Below the pieces are notes generated by a model. It saw nothing but the letters and a program-made list of their open reading frames with translations. It had not been told where the DNA came from and made no database searches. The translations under genes and the position numbers were made by a program. A stretch of DNA of 64,000 nucleotides, taken from Anaerostipes rhamnosivorans (lineage in GTDB: Bacteria > Bacillota > Clostridia > Lachnospirales > Lachnospiraceae). The stretch is taken from positions 2,084,001 to 2,148,000 of the forward strand of contig NZ_CP040058.1 of NCBI RefSeq assembly GCF_005280655.1. The letters run 5' to 3'. Of this stretch, positions 44,531 to 53,400 are shown piece after piece (position 1 is the stretch's first letter; each line of letters opens with the position of its first letter).

Positions 44531-45122
44531 ACAAATCATTTCTTTCTATATAAAGTCTGACTTCCTCCGGCACGAAATAACGGATGCTCTGTCCCCTAGC
44601 CGCTCTTTTCCTGATCTCGTTGGAGGAGATCTCTAAGTCCGGGCTGTCCAGATGGCATATACTGCACTGATACTTATCTTGAATATACTCAATCTGTGCG
44701 TCCAGGGCGCTCCTAGAGTCATTTCTGGATGCCACCAGAATGGTTGCCATGGATAAAATCTGTTCTGTATCCTTCCAGGACTCAATCTGATACAAGGAGT
44801 CTGCACCCATAATAAAATAGTATTCTGCATCCGGATGCATCTGAGTGAGCTTTCTTAGAGTGTCCACTGTATAAGTATATCCCTCCCTGTAGAGTTCAAT
44901 GTCCGAAAACTCAAAGCCAGGATGGCTTGCGATCGCCAGCTTGACCATGTTCACACGGTCCTCAATCTCCACATTCCTAGATATTTTTTTGTATGCCGGA
45001 TTTTTGGTAGGGATAATCAATACCTTGTCCAAGCCAAAATCCTCCAGGGCAGTCTGACCAAGGATCAGATGTCCGTGGTGGATCGGGTTAAACGTCCCTC
45101 CCAGAATTCCAATCTTCTTCAT
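44517..45122 (-). CDS. nadD: nicotinate-nucleotide adenylyltransferase
   Basis: 201 residues. Nucleotidyltransferase motif GILGGTFNPIHHGHL (5-19), YYFIMGADS, and the C-terminal ISSNEIRKRAARG version of ISSTxIR. Makes nicotinate adenine dinucleotide in NAD synthesis. Followed by yqeK and rsfS; separated upstream from yhbY by an R1 repeat that interrupts an otherwise conserved operon. Confidence 0.96.
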   Translation of the reverse strand: MKKIGILGGTFNPIHHGHLILGQTALEDFGLDKVLIIPTKNPAYKKISRNVEIEDRVNMVKLAIASHPGFEFSDIELYREGYTYTVDTLRKLTQMHPDAEYYFIMGADSLYQIESWKDTEQILSMATILVASRNDSRSALDAQIEYIQDKYQCSICHLDSPDLEISSNEIRKRAARGQSIRYFVPEEVRLYIERNDLYGTE

Positions 45123-45149
45123 AATCCCTCCGAATCTAGTAAATCATCT

Positions 45150-45334
45150 GCGATAGTTTTTCTCCATTATCTCCAGTCGGCTCTGGAAAGGCCTCCTTCC
45201 GACAATGAAGAAAAACTATCGTAGGATGGCACCTTCTGTTTAACTGTCATCCTTATCCAGTAGACACTACGTCCATGTTCTACATGATTGGAGTGAGGCA
45301 TTCTAAGAGCTGAACGGAAATCATGTGGAACATG
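45150..45334 (+). repeat. R1 intergenic repeat, copy 3 (complete)
   Basis: Reference copy. Module A: outer stem CGATAGTTTTTCT (45151-45163) / AGAAAAACTATCG (45209-45221), inner GTCGG/CCGAC and GGAA/TTCC. Linker with GTCATCCTTATCCAG. Module B: CATGTTCTACATGATT (45274-45289) / AATCATGTGGAACATG (45319-45334). The right arm ends immediately before the yhbY stop codon (TGA, 45337-45335), as copy 2 does at topB. Confidence 0.9.
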
Positions 45335-45628
45335 TCATGCTTTCGGCAGCTGTATCTTCTTATGGTCCTTAGACTCTTTATATAACACAATCTTCTTTCC
45401 AATCACCTGTACGACTTCAGATCTGGTCCTCTCAGCAAGGATCTGCGCAAGTTCCTTCGGATCATCCATACAATTCTGAAGTACAGCGATCTTGATCAGC
45501 TCCCTGGCGTCAACCGCCTCTCTGATCCCCTCAATCAATTCCGGGGAAATGCTGTCTTTCCCGACCCGGAATACCGGATCGATTTTCATTGCCAGGCTCT
45601 TTAAATAGGCTCTCTGTTTACTTGTCAT
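45335..45628 (-). CDS. yhbY: YhbY-type CRM-domain RNA-binding protein
   Basis: 97 residues, one CRM domain: MTSKQRAYLKSLAMKIDPVFRVGKD at the N-terminus, then the KIAVLQNC region and GKKIVLYKES. Binds pre-50S ribosomal particles. Lies 9 bp after obg. Its stop codon is part of the R1 boundary sequence, so the last residues may have been altered by the insertion. Confidence 0.93.
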   Translation of the reverse strand: MTSKQRAYLKSLAMKIDPVFRVGKDSISPELIEGIREAVDARELIKIAVLQNCMDDPKELAQILAERTRSEVVQVIGKKIVLYKESKDHKKIQLPKA

Positions 45629-45637
45629 TGTTTCTCC

Positions 45638-46921
45638 TTATTTGTAATAATCAAACTCTAAATCATATAACTTCACGGTATCCCCTTCTTCTATCCCAAG
45701 GGCTTCCAACTCTTTTACGACACCATTCTGCTTCAGGAATTTCTGAAAGAAATCGAATCCACGCTCAGATTCCAGATTCGTATAACCGAGCATTCGCTCC
45801 ACCTTGGGGCCTTCTACGGTGAACAGGCCTTCCTCTGGATTCGCTACAATAATACTGCCCTCTTCTTCCTCAAATGTAAGGTCATATTCCTGCTCAAACT
45901 CAGTCGCTCCCTCCGGCAGCTCGTCCAGAAGTCTGCTTACGTGCCACAAAAGCTCTTTGACACCTTCTCCGGTAACTGCGGAGATCGGGAACACCTCAAT
46001 GCCGTCTTTTCCGAATTCTTCTGACAGCAAGTCCATCACGGTCTCTCTGTCTTCCAGAGTCATGGCATCAATCTTGTTTGCCGCGATCACCTGGGGACGT
46101 TTTAGGATCTCCGGATTGTATTTCTCCAGCTCTTGGTTGATGGCATGGATATCCGCAATGGGATCTCTGCCCTCCACGGAAGCCGCATCCACCAGATGGA
46201 TCATCACCTTTGTCCTCTCAATGTGGCGCAGGAACTCAAATCCAAGGCCTACGCCTTCGGATGCCCCTTCAATAATACCCGGGATATCGGCGATGACAAA
46301 TCCCTTTCCGCCTGCCAGGTCCACAACACCCAGATTGGGATTTAAGGTTGTAAAATGATAGTTGGCGATCTTCGGCCTTGCGTTTGTCACCCTGGATAAG
46401 AACGTAGATTTGCCCACATTCGGGAATCCTACCAGTCCCACGTCAGCGATGACCTTCAACTCCAAAGTCACTTCAAGTTCCTGGCATTTGCCGCCCGGCT
46501 GGGCATATTTCGGTGCCTGCATCACCGCTGTGGCATAATGCTGGTTTCCTTTTCCTCCCCGGCCGCCCTTTAAGAGCGCCACCGGCTCTGTTTTATTTGA
46601 CATATCAAGGATTACTTTCCCTGTTTCTTTCTCTTTAATGATCGTGCCCGGCGGGACTTTCAACACGATATCCTGTCCGTCAGCACCATGGCAGCGCCTT
46701 TTTCCGCCCTCTTCACCGTCTCCGGCTTTATATTTCCTTTTATGGCGGTAATCTGCCAGAGTGTTCATTCCCTCATCCACAGCGAAAATTACATCGCCTC
46801 CGCGGCCGCCGTCACCGCCGTCCGGACCGCCGTTGGGCACATAGAGCTCTCTTCTGAAGCTCACATGTCCGTTGCCGCCTTTTCCTGATCTGATATATAT
46901 ATTTGCTCTATCTGCAAACAT
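45638..46921 (-). CDS. obgE: Obg-family GTPase
   Basis: 427 residues from the ATG at 46921 (MFADRANIYIRSGKGG), the conserved Obg start. Glycine-rich Obg fold (1-158), G domain with GFPNVGKST, DIPGIIEGA and NKID, and a C-terminal OCT domain (about 345-427). Acts in 50S ribosome maturation and stringent control. Confidence 0.97.
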   Translation of the reverse strand: MFADRANIYIRSGKGGNGHVSFRRELYVPNGGPDGGDGGRGGDVIFAVDEGMNTLADYRHKRKYKAGDGEEGGKRRCHGADGQDIVLKVPPGTIIKEKETGKVILDMSNKTEPVALLKGGRGGKGNQHYATAVMQAPKYAQPGGKCQELEVTLELKVIADVGLVGFPNVGKSTFLSRVTNARPKIANYHFTTLNPNLGVVDLAGGKGFVIADIPGIIEGASEGVGLGFEFLRHIERTKVMIHLVDAASVEGRDPIADIHAINQELEKYNPEILKRPQVIAANKIDAMTLEDRETVMDLLSEEFGKDGIEVFPISAVTGEGVKELLWHVSRLLDELPEGATEFEQEYDLTFEEEEGSIIVANPEEGLFTVEGPKVERMLGYTNLESERGFDFFQKFLKQNGVVKELEALGIEEGDTVKLYDLEFDYYK

Positions 46922-47020
46922 CGGCTTTTCCTTTCTTATTTTCAAAAAAACGGCTCCAAATTGTGAAATTTGAAGCCGTTAAACATTCAACTGTCTGCCT
47001 GTACAAACGATGTTAACAAT

Positions 47021-47302
47021 TTATGCAACTGGGTGTACAGAACACTGTTTCTTATCTCTGCCTTTTCTCTCGAAACGAACGATACCATCTACTAATGCAA
47101 ATAATGTATCATCACCACCGCGTCCTACATTGACACCCGGATGGATCTTTGTTCCTCTCTGGCGGTAAAGAATATTTCCAGCTTTTACAAATTGTCCGTC
47201 AGCTCTCTTCGCACCTAATCTCTTAGATTCGGAATCTCTTCCGTTCTTTGTGGAACCCATTCCCTTTTTATGAGCGAAAAATTGAAGGTTCATTTTCATC
47301 AT
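47021..47302 (-). CDS. rpmA: ribosomal protein L27
   Basis: 93 residues from the ATG at 47302 (SD GGAGGTG 7 bases upstream). The N-terminal extension [11 protein letters not shown] is the Firmicute form that must be cut between F and A to expose the residues near the peptidyl-transferase centre. The protease for this, Prp, is encoded just upstream. Confidence 0.97.
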   Translation of the reverse strand: MMKMNLQFFAHKKGMGSTKNGRDSESKRLGAKRADGQFVKAGNILYRQRGTKIHPGVNVGRGGDDTLFALVDGIVRFERKGRDKKQCSVHPVA

Positions 47303-47306
47303 TGTC

Positions 47307-47633
47307 TTACACCTCCTCAAATACTACGTGAATATATCGATGATACTCTGATTCAATGTTGGTTATCCCAAGAACCAGAGAATCCAATAATATCTGTCCC
47401 TTTTCAGAACATATCCCTGAGACTTCAAAACTGATCACTGCATCTTCTTCAGATACATGATGTGTGCCAACATCGTCTGTCAGCTGTTCAAAAGAATTCA
47501 GGAAATTTATGACCAGTGCAGAAACTGCGGCGCAGACAATATCTTGTCCTTCCTCCGCATATCCGGTATGGTCTTTTGCAGAAAACCCTCTGGGTTTTCC
47601 TTCATGGTCCCGGTAGAATGTGATCTCTGTCAT
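47307..47633 (-). CDS. prp: ribosomal-processing cysteine protease Prp
   Basis: 108 residues. Catalytic cysteine in [12 protein letters not shown] and histidine in AKDHTGYA match the Prp family, though the usual GHAGYA is DHTGYA here. It trims L27 and sits in the canonical place between rplU and rpmA. Confidence 0.95.
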   Translation of the reverse strand: MTEITFYRDHEGKPRGFSAKDHTGYAEEGQDIVCAAVSALVINFLNSFEQLTDDVGTHHVSEEDAVISFEVSGICSEKGQILLDSLVLGITNIESEYHRYIHVVFEEV

Positions 47634-47648
47634 TCTCTCGGCCCTTGA

Positions 47649-47957
47649 TTATCCAACAATATTGTCGATCTTGACTTGTGTGAATAACTGTCTGTGACCA
47701 TTTTTCTTATGGTATCCGGTTTTTCTCTTATACTTGTAAACAACGACTTTTTTGTCTTTGCCTTCGCTTACAACGCTCGCTTCAACCTTCGCACCGTCTA
47801 CGTTCGGTGTTCCTACCTTAACAGTATCTCCACCAACTAATAAAACATGATCAAAAGTAATCTTTGCTCCGACTTCTGCGTCAAGTTTTTCAACTTTGAT
47901 CACATCACCTTCGCTTACTTTGTACTGTTTTCCTCCTGTTGCAATAATGGCGTACAT
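47649..47957 (-). CDS. rplU: ribosomal protein L21
   Basis: 102 residues: [17 protein letters not shown] at the start and [21 protein letters not shown] near the end are diagnostic. First gene of the rplU-prp-rpmA group. Preceded by a strong promoter and an approximately 75-base leader. Confidence 0.98.
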   Translation of the reverse strand: MYAIIATGGKQYKVSEGDVIKVEKLDAEVGAKITFDHVLLVGGDTVKVGTPNVDGAKVEASVVSEGKDKKVVVYKYKRKTGYHKKNGHRQLFTQVKIDNIVG

Positions 47958-48034
47958 CTATGGCACCTCCTATAATCAAACTCGCCAGCTTTGGTGATCT
48001 CTGAGGATTCTTATACCTCGCTGTGCGGCATACT
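47958..48034 (-). ncRNA. candidate L21 leader (5' UTR regulatory RNA)
   Basis: The predicted transcript start near 48033 gives about 75 untranslated bases before the rplU SD. The leader ends in GGCGAGTTTGATTATAGGAGGT and includes GAGG/CCTC complementarity. Firmicutes carry an L21-binding leader in this place; I cannot confirm a covariance-model match by eye. Confidence 0.45.
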
Positions 48035-48039
48035 GGTAT

Positions 48040-48068
48040 AGTATAGCAATTTATTTTTTCTGTGTCAA
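48040..48068 (-). promoter_or_regulatory. promoter of the rplU operon
   Basis: Leftward -35 TTGACA (48068-48063), 17-base spacer, -10 TATACT (48045-48040): near-consensus, as expected for ribosomal protein genes. Confidence 0.8.
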
Positions 48069-48077
48069 GAAGTTTTC

Positions 48078-49211
48078 TTACAGGAAATCCTCTTTTTCTA
48101 TGGGTTTTCTGACTTTTTTCCTGGTGATCTCCATGAGTCCCAGTCTCGTCATATCCACTGCCGCCGCCTTTTTGGAATCCCTGTTCAGGCAGGACTGCAT
48201 GTAAGAAAGAAGCTTATCCTCTTCCTCTTTTTCCTTCATATCAATAAAATCTACAAGGACAATGCCGGATAGGTTTCTCAGCCGGATCTGCCTGGCCGTC
48301 TCTTTTGCAGCTTCCCTGTTGATTTTTATAATATGGCCTTCCTTTTTACCCCGCCCGATGGATTTTCCTGTGTTTACATCCACCACGGTCATGGCTTCGG
48401 TGCGCTCAATAATCAGAAATCCCCCTGACTTCATCCATACTCTCGTATGGAATGCCTCCTCCAGGCTGTGGGAGAACCGATAGGCCCGCTCGATGGACTG
48501 GTCCTGCCTTTCCATTTGGCGGACCTGATATCCATGTTCCTGTGCCTGTCTGCATATCTCGCCGTCATCGGAAACAATCCTGTCCGTCTGCCCCGGCGAG
48601 AGGCCGAATACATAGCGGGATGAAAAACTCTGGTTGGTGGCTGCCAGCTGGCATGGTTTCAGATACTGCTGCTTTTCCTGAATCTTTATAAACCGCTCAG
48701 CCAGAGTTCTGGCTTCGCTTATGATCTCCTCATCCCCTGCACCGGCGGCCTCCGTGCGTACGATAAATCCGTAGTCCCCGGTAACAAAACCAGAGACGAG
48801 ACTCTTTAACTCTTCTCTCCTTGCCTTGTCCCGGATCTTGCCGGATATGCCCACGAAAGATCTGTCCGAAGACAACACCAAAAACTCTCCTGTTAGTTCT
48901 ATGTTTTCAGTAGCCAGCGGTTCCTTCTTGTCCGTGCCGTCTTTCTTTACCTGCACAAGGATCTCCTGTTCATTTTTAAGCTTCTCTTTGCTTCTCCGCT
49001 CATCCAGGGGATAAAAACAGAGCCTGCCCCTGTCAATCTCCACGAAAGCCCCATTGATATTCGGCACAATATTCTTTATCTTACCTTTATAGATATTTCC
49101 GACCAGACTTCCCTCAGTGAGGGGCTCAGAAGAAAATTCTACAAACTCTCCGTCCAAAAGCCAGCCGCTGACAATATGCTGCCGGCGTCTGGTGATGATT
49201 ACTTCATTCAT
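48078..49211 (-). CDS. rng: RNase E/G-family ribonuclease, short form
   Basis: 377 residues, against about 490 in E. coli RNase G. S1-like domain near the N-terminus (GNIYKGKIKNIVPNINGAFV). DNase-I-like catalytic part with both metal aspartates (MTVVDVNTGKS and IVLVDFIDMK). The protein ends after LMEITRKKVRKPI, so the zinc-link (CPxCxG) and the C-terminal small domain of RNase G are missing. This could be a native minimal form. Followed by rplU in the same direction but with its own promoter between. Confidence 0.85.
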   Translation of the reverse strand: MNEVIITRRRQHIVSGWLLDGEFVEFSSEPLTEGSLVGNIYKGKIKNIVPNINGAFVEIDRGRLCFYPLDERRSKEKLKNEQEILVQVKKDGTDKKEPLATENIELTGEFLVLSSDRSFVGISGKIRDKARREELKSLVSGFVTGDYGFIVRTEAAGAGDEEIISEARTLAERFIKIQEKQQYLKPCQLAATNQSFSSRYVFGLSPGQTDRIVSDDGEICRQAQEHGYQVRQMERQDQSIERAYRFSHSLEEAFHTRVWMKSGGFLIIERTEAMTVVDVNTGKSIGRGKKEGHIIKINREAAKETARQIRLRNLSGIVLVDFIDMKEKEEEDKLLSYMQSCLNRDSKKAAAVDMTRLGLMEITRKKVRKPIEKEDFL

Positions 49212-49216
49212 ATGTA

Positions 49217-50413
49217 CTATTCTTGGCCGGAAATGCTTGGGATATCCACAGAAGGGTCAAGATCCTCCTCGTAGTCCACTCCATCCATACGGAAGCCGAA
49301 CATTTGGTAGAAATCATCCCAGTATCCGTCAATATCAGAATACTCCTGGACATTTTCGGTGCAGACCTTCTCCCAGCGGCGTTCCACTTCTTCCTGGACT
49401 TCCGGGCGCAGTTCCCAGTCATCCAGACGGATCAGACCCTGTTCATCTGTCTTGGCCTGTCCAAAGACAGCCTTTTCAGAAAACAGCCTTACGATCTGTT
49501 CGATACAGCCTTCATGAAGTCCCTTTTCTTTCATAACGCGGTACAGCACAGCCATATAAAGCGGTACGATCGGAATGGCAGAACTGGCCTGTGTCACCAG
49601 CCCCTTATTGACGGAGATGTATGCTTTGATTCCATCCTTTGAGAATTCCTCATTGATCTCACCCGCCGTCTTATGAAGATGCTTCTTCGCGGCACCGATG
49701 GTTCCCTCAAAATAGATAGGATATGTAAGCTTAGGTCCGATATAAGAATATGCGAAGGTGACTGCGCCCTTTTCAATGGCATCCGCATCGGTAAGCGCCT
49801 GGATCCATGCCTTCCAGTCCTCCCCGCCCATGACCTTCACGGTAGCTTTCACTTCTTCCTCTGTGGCAGCCTCGATGGTTTTCTCACTGATGGTATTATC
49901 TTTAAGGTTCAGGTTCTTATTTGTAAAATCTTCCCCTGTTGTCTTTAAGACAGACTGATAAACCGTGCCGTCCTCTGTCGTTCTTCTCGGTGCAGCCAGA
50001 CTGTAAATGACAGCGTCAACCTTACCGAAATCCTTCTTGATCAGTTGGATGACCTGGTCTTTTACTTCCCTGGAAAATGCATCTGCGTTGACCGTCTTCG
50101 CATATAAGCCTTCTCTGGCCGCCGCCTGTTCAAATGCAGCTGTATTATACCATCCGGCAGTGGCGGTACGTTTACCGGCCGCCGGTCTCTCAAACATGAC
50201 ACCCAAGGTATCCGCTCCGCACCCGAATGCAGCGGTGATCCTTGATGCCAGGCCATATCCCGTGGATGAGCCGATGACCAGGACCTTTTTCGGCCCATTC
50301 TCAACACCGCTGTGTTTTTTTACATATGTAATCTGATCTTCAACATTTTTTCTGCAGCCCTGAGGATGTGCGGTAAGGCACAAAAATTCACGGACTTTCG
50401 GACTTATTTTCAT
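49217..50413 (-). CDS. fabV: trans-2-enoyl-CoA/ACP reductase (FabV/TER)
   Basis: 398 residues. NADH site GSSTGYGLASRITAAFG near 50-66, and the active-site pair Y...K in AYSYIGPKLTYPIYFEGTIGAAKKHL (Y-x8-K type). The family reduces the trans-2 double bond of enoyl-ACP or crotonyl-CoA with NADH; in clostridial anaerobes TER can drive butyrate or fatty acid formation. Carries its own promoter with an operator-like inverted repeat. Confidence 0.93.
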   Translation of the reverse strand: MKISPKVREFLCLTAHPQGCRKNVEDQITYVKKHSGVENGPKKVLVIGSSTGYGLASRITAAFGCGADTLGVMFERPAAGKRTATAGWYNTAAFEQAAAREGLYAKTVNADAFSREVKDQVIQLIKKDFGKVDAVIYSLAAPRRTTEDGTVYQSVLKTTGEDFTNKNLNLKDNTISEKTIEAATEEEVKATVKVMGGEDWKAWIQALTDADAIEKGAVTFAYSYIGPKLTYPIYFEGTIGAAKKHLHKTAGEINEEFSKDGIKAYISVNKGLVTQASSAIPIVPLYMAVLYRVMKEKGLHEGCIEQIVRLFSEKAVFGQAKTDEQGLIRLDDWELRPEVQEEVERRWEKVCTENVQEYSDIDGYWDDFYQMFGFRMDGVDYEEDLDPSVDIPSISGQE

Positions 50414-50439
50414 GTATATCTCCTTTGCTTTTCAAGTTC

Positions 50440-50482
50440 AACGATTACTGAAAATTATAATCGTTCCTTTTTCCACTGTCAA
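50440..50482 (-). promoter_or_regulatory. fabV promoter with flanking inverted repeat
   Basis: Leftward consensus promoter: -35 TTGACA (50482-50477), 17-base spacer, -10 TATAAT (50459-50454). Perfect inverted repeat AACGATTA (50440-50447) / TAATCGTT (50458-50465) brackets the -10 box. Probable operator; the regulator is unknown. The -35 box overlaps the stop codon of the upstream kinase gene. Confidence 0.75.
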
Positions 50483-53400
50483 GTTTCCCCTTCCATATCC
50501 TTCCTGCTTATGCTCTTATCCTGTAAGATTCTCTGAAGCGTTGTCTGAAGCACATTCAGGTCAATGGGTTTTGACACATGGGCGTTCATCCCTGCCTCAC
50601 GTGCATTCTGTACATCTTCCGCAAATGCATTGGCAGTCATGGCGATGATCGGGATATTGGCCGCATCCGCCCGTGTAGTCCTTCTGATCATCCGTGTTGC
50701 CTCATAGCCATCCATCTCCGGCATCTGGATATCCATAAGAACTGCGTCATAAGTTCCAGGCTCCGCTTCCTGAAACGCACGGACTGCCTGTACACCATCG
50801 GTCTCCAATACAGATTCCGCTCCGCATATCCGAAGCAGCTCACATAGGATCTCCGCATTGATAGCGTTGTCCTCAGCCACAAGAAAATGCCTCCCGGCAA
50901 ACAATTTCTCTTTCACAGAGTCCAGAAAGTCCATTGCTGTTCCACTGTGGGACTCACCGCCGGCCTGTGCTGCGTCAAATTCTAACTCTACCTTAAACAC
51001 GGAGCCGCTGCCGATCCGGCTCTCAGCCGTTATCTCTCCTCCCATCAGGTCAACCAGTCCCTTTGTAATGCTCAACCCCAGTCCGGTACCCTCAATGCGC
51101 GCTGCATTGCCGCTGCGGGTAAAAGGTTCAAACACATGTGCAAGGAACTCCTCTGGCATTCCGATCCCCGTATCTCTAACGGTAAAGCGGTATCTGACAC
51201 GGCCCTTATCCTTTGGCAGGCTTAACTCCTCAGCTATAAATTCGATGACGCCGCCTTTTTCCGTAAACTTAATCGCATTGCTTAAGATATTGATCAGGAT
51301 CTGATTGATGCGCAGCAGATCCCCGCAAAAACACTCCTGATCGATATGCTCTGCCCGCATTCTGAACTCAAGACCCGCCTCTTCTGTCTGCGACTTGATC
51401 ATGACAGAGATCTGCTCCATCAAATCCGGAAGAAAAACCTTGTCAAGATTCAAATTGATCTGGGAACGCTCAATCTTACTCATATCCAAAATGTCATTGA
51501 TCAGGCTGAGCAAATGATTTGAAGAAATTTCGATCTTCTGTAAACAATCTTTCACCCGCTCTCTGTCATCCAAAAAAGTGGATGCCAGCGTCGTCATTCC
51601 CATAATCGCATTCATCGGTGTACGGATATCGTGGCTCATGGCAGATAGAAAGTCGCTTTTGGCTTTGTTTGCTTCTTTTGCAAAAACCAGCGCATTTTCC
51701 AGATCCTTTTTTGTCCTTCTTTCCGCCGCCAGCATGTCGGTCACGTCTGCCCTCACCAAGCACAGCGTCCGATGGTTTAAATCCCCCCATAGGACATTGA
51801 TCTGCTTATACCGTTCTCCCTCCTCACTCTGATAAGAAAACAGAAAATCATATCCATTGGGCTGTTTCTCCAAACGCTCCAGCATCGTTGAGATCCGGAA
51901 CTGTATCCGGGCTTCCTCAAGATTCTCCGTGGTGCCATGGCTGTCCACAAATCTCCTGATTGCCTTATCATATTGGCCGATTACCAGAGCTGGCAGATTT
52001 TCTAGTACACTCTCCCTTGTATAAAGTGTCAATTCCCTGCTGCCGATATTGATAAATGCTGCCAGTTCAAATGTATAGGCGATCATGTGGAGCAGGCCCT
52101 GCTGTTCACGGATCGAGTCCGTAATATCAGTTCTTGAGAGGCATACCCTTCCCAGTCTCAGGTCAACAGCCGAGACTGTCATATTCTTTGTCCTGATATC
52201 CCCATTGTCATCCAGCACGGAGAACGCGAAGGTGTATGCCCCTGCCCGCTTCAGCTTCCTATACATATCTGCCGGGTAAAGCCCTCTCCTATACTGTTCT
52301 TTGTCTCTCGGCACGACCCTTGTCCGGAGCATCTGATCCATCCATGCAGAATGGCTTCCCGTGGGCGGCGGAATACAACATGCGTTTTCACTGCACGAAA
52401 GAATCTTGTATCTGTCTGTAGTCAGATCCACATCCACAACAAAGTCGCAGCCTGTCACAGATAGCTGGTGAAGGATACGCTCCGAGATGGCCTGCTCTGT
52501 AATATCTGTGACCGTTAGTATCCCTGTGACATCCCCGCTGTCGGGAGTTGCCACCATATGCATTTTAAACTGTATATAACGGCCTCTGGTATCTTTAGGG
52601 AGCTTTACAAAACACTCCATCTGCCGCTCCAGCTTCCCTTCCTCAAAGGCTCTTAACGCCGGCTCGTCCAGATAAGTTCCAAGGAATTCCCTGCGTTCCT
52701 TTTCGTCCACAATGAAACCGGACAGTCCGGTAAAAAAACTCTGCCGGTCATCACTAAATGTCTTCAGCAGATCAGAATCCGTGTAATCAATGATATCCAG
52801 GATCCTGCTCTGGGTAATGTTACAGTGCCCCACGACCAGCGCATTCGGTCCCGGTGTCCGGTAATGCTGCAGGATCAGATCTTTGTACTGGCTGCGGATC
52901 TTCTCCTGCTCCTCCACCGACTGGGTGATATCGGTATAGACTGCATAAAGCCTGACAGCCCCGTCTTCTGCCTTAAGCAGGGACAACATGCATTTAACCC
53001 AGATATATCCTCCGTCTCCCTGCATCACACGGGCAGTCAGCTCACAGTTGCCTTCTCCATTCCTGATATAGCTTTGAAGCTTCTCCCGGATCCCTTTGAC
53101 ATCCTCCGGATAGATTCCTGCAAGGATATCCTTCTCGTACATTTTCTCGGCTTCTTCCACCGTCATATGGGTCATGGCGGCATAGCCGTCAGAGATAAAT
53201 TCTGAAACCAGCGTCCCATCCGGCTCACATCGGATGACCGAAATACCGCCAGGAAGATTTTTGATGATCGTCTGAAAATACATTTCCAGGCGGTCTTTCT
53301 CTCTTTTTGTAATGACCTCCTCCGTCACATCCCGCACATATTGGATATATGCTGGTATTCCATTCCAGTCTGTCTCACGGAAATGCGCACTGTATACCCT

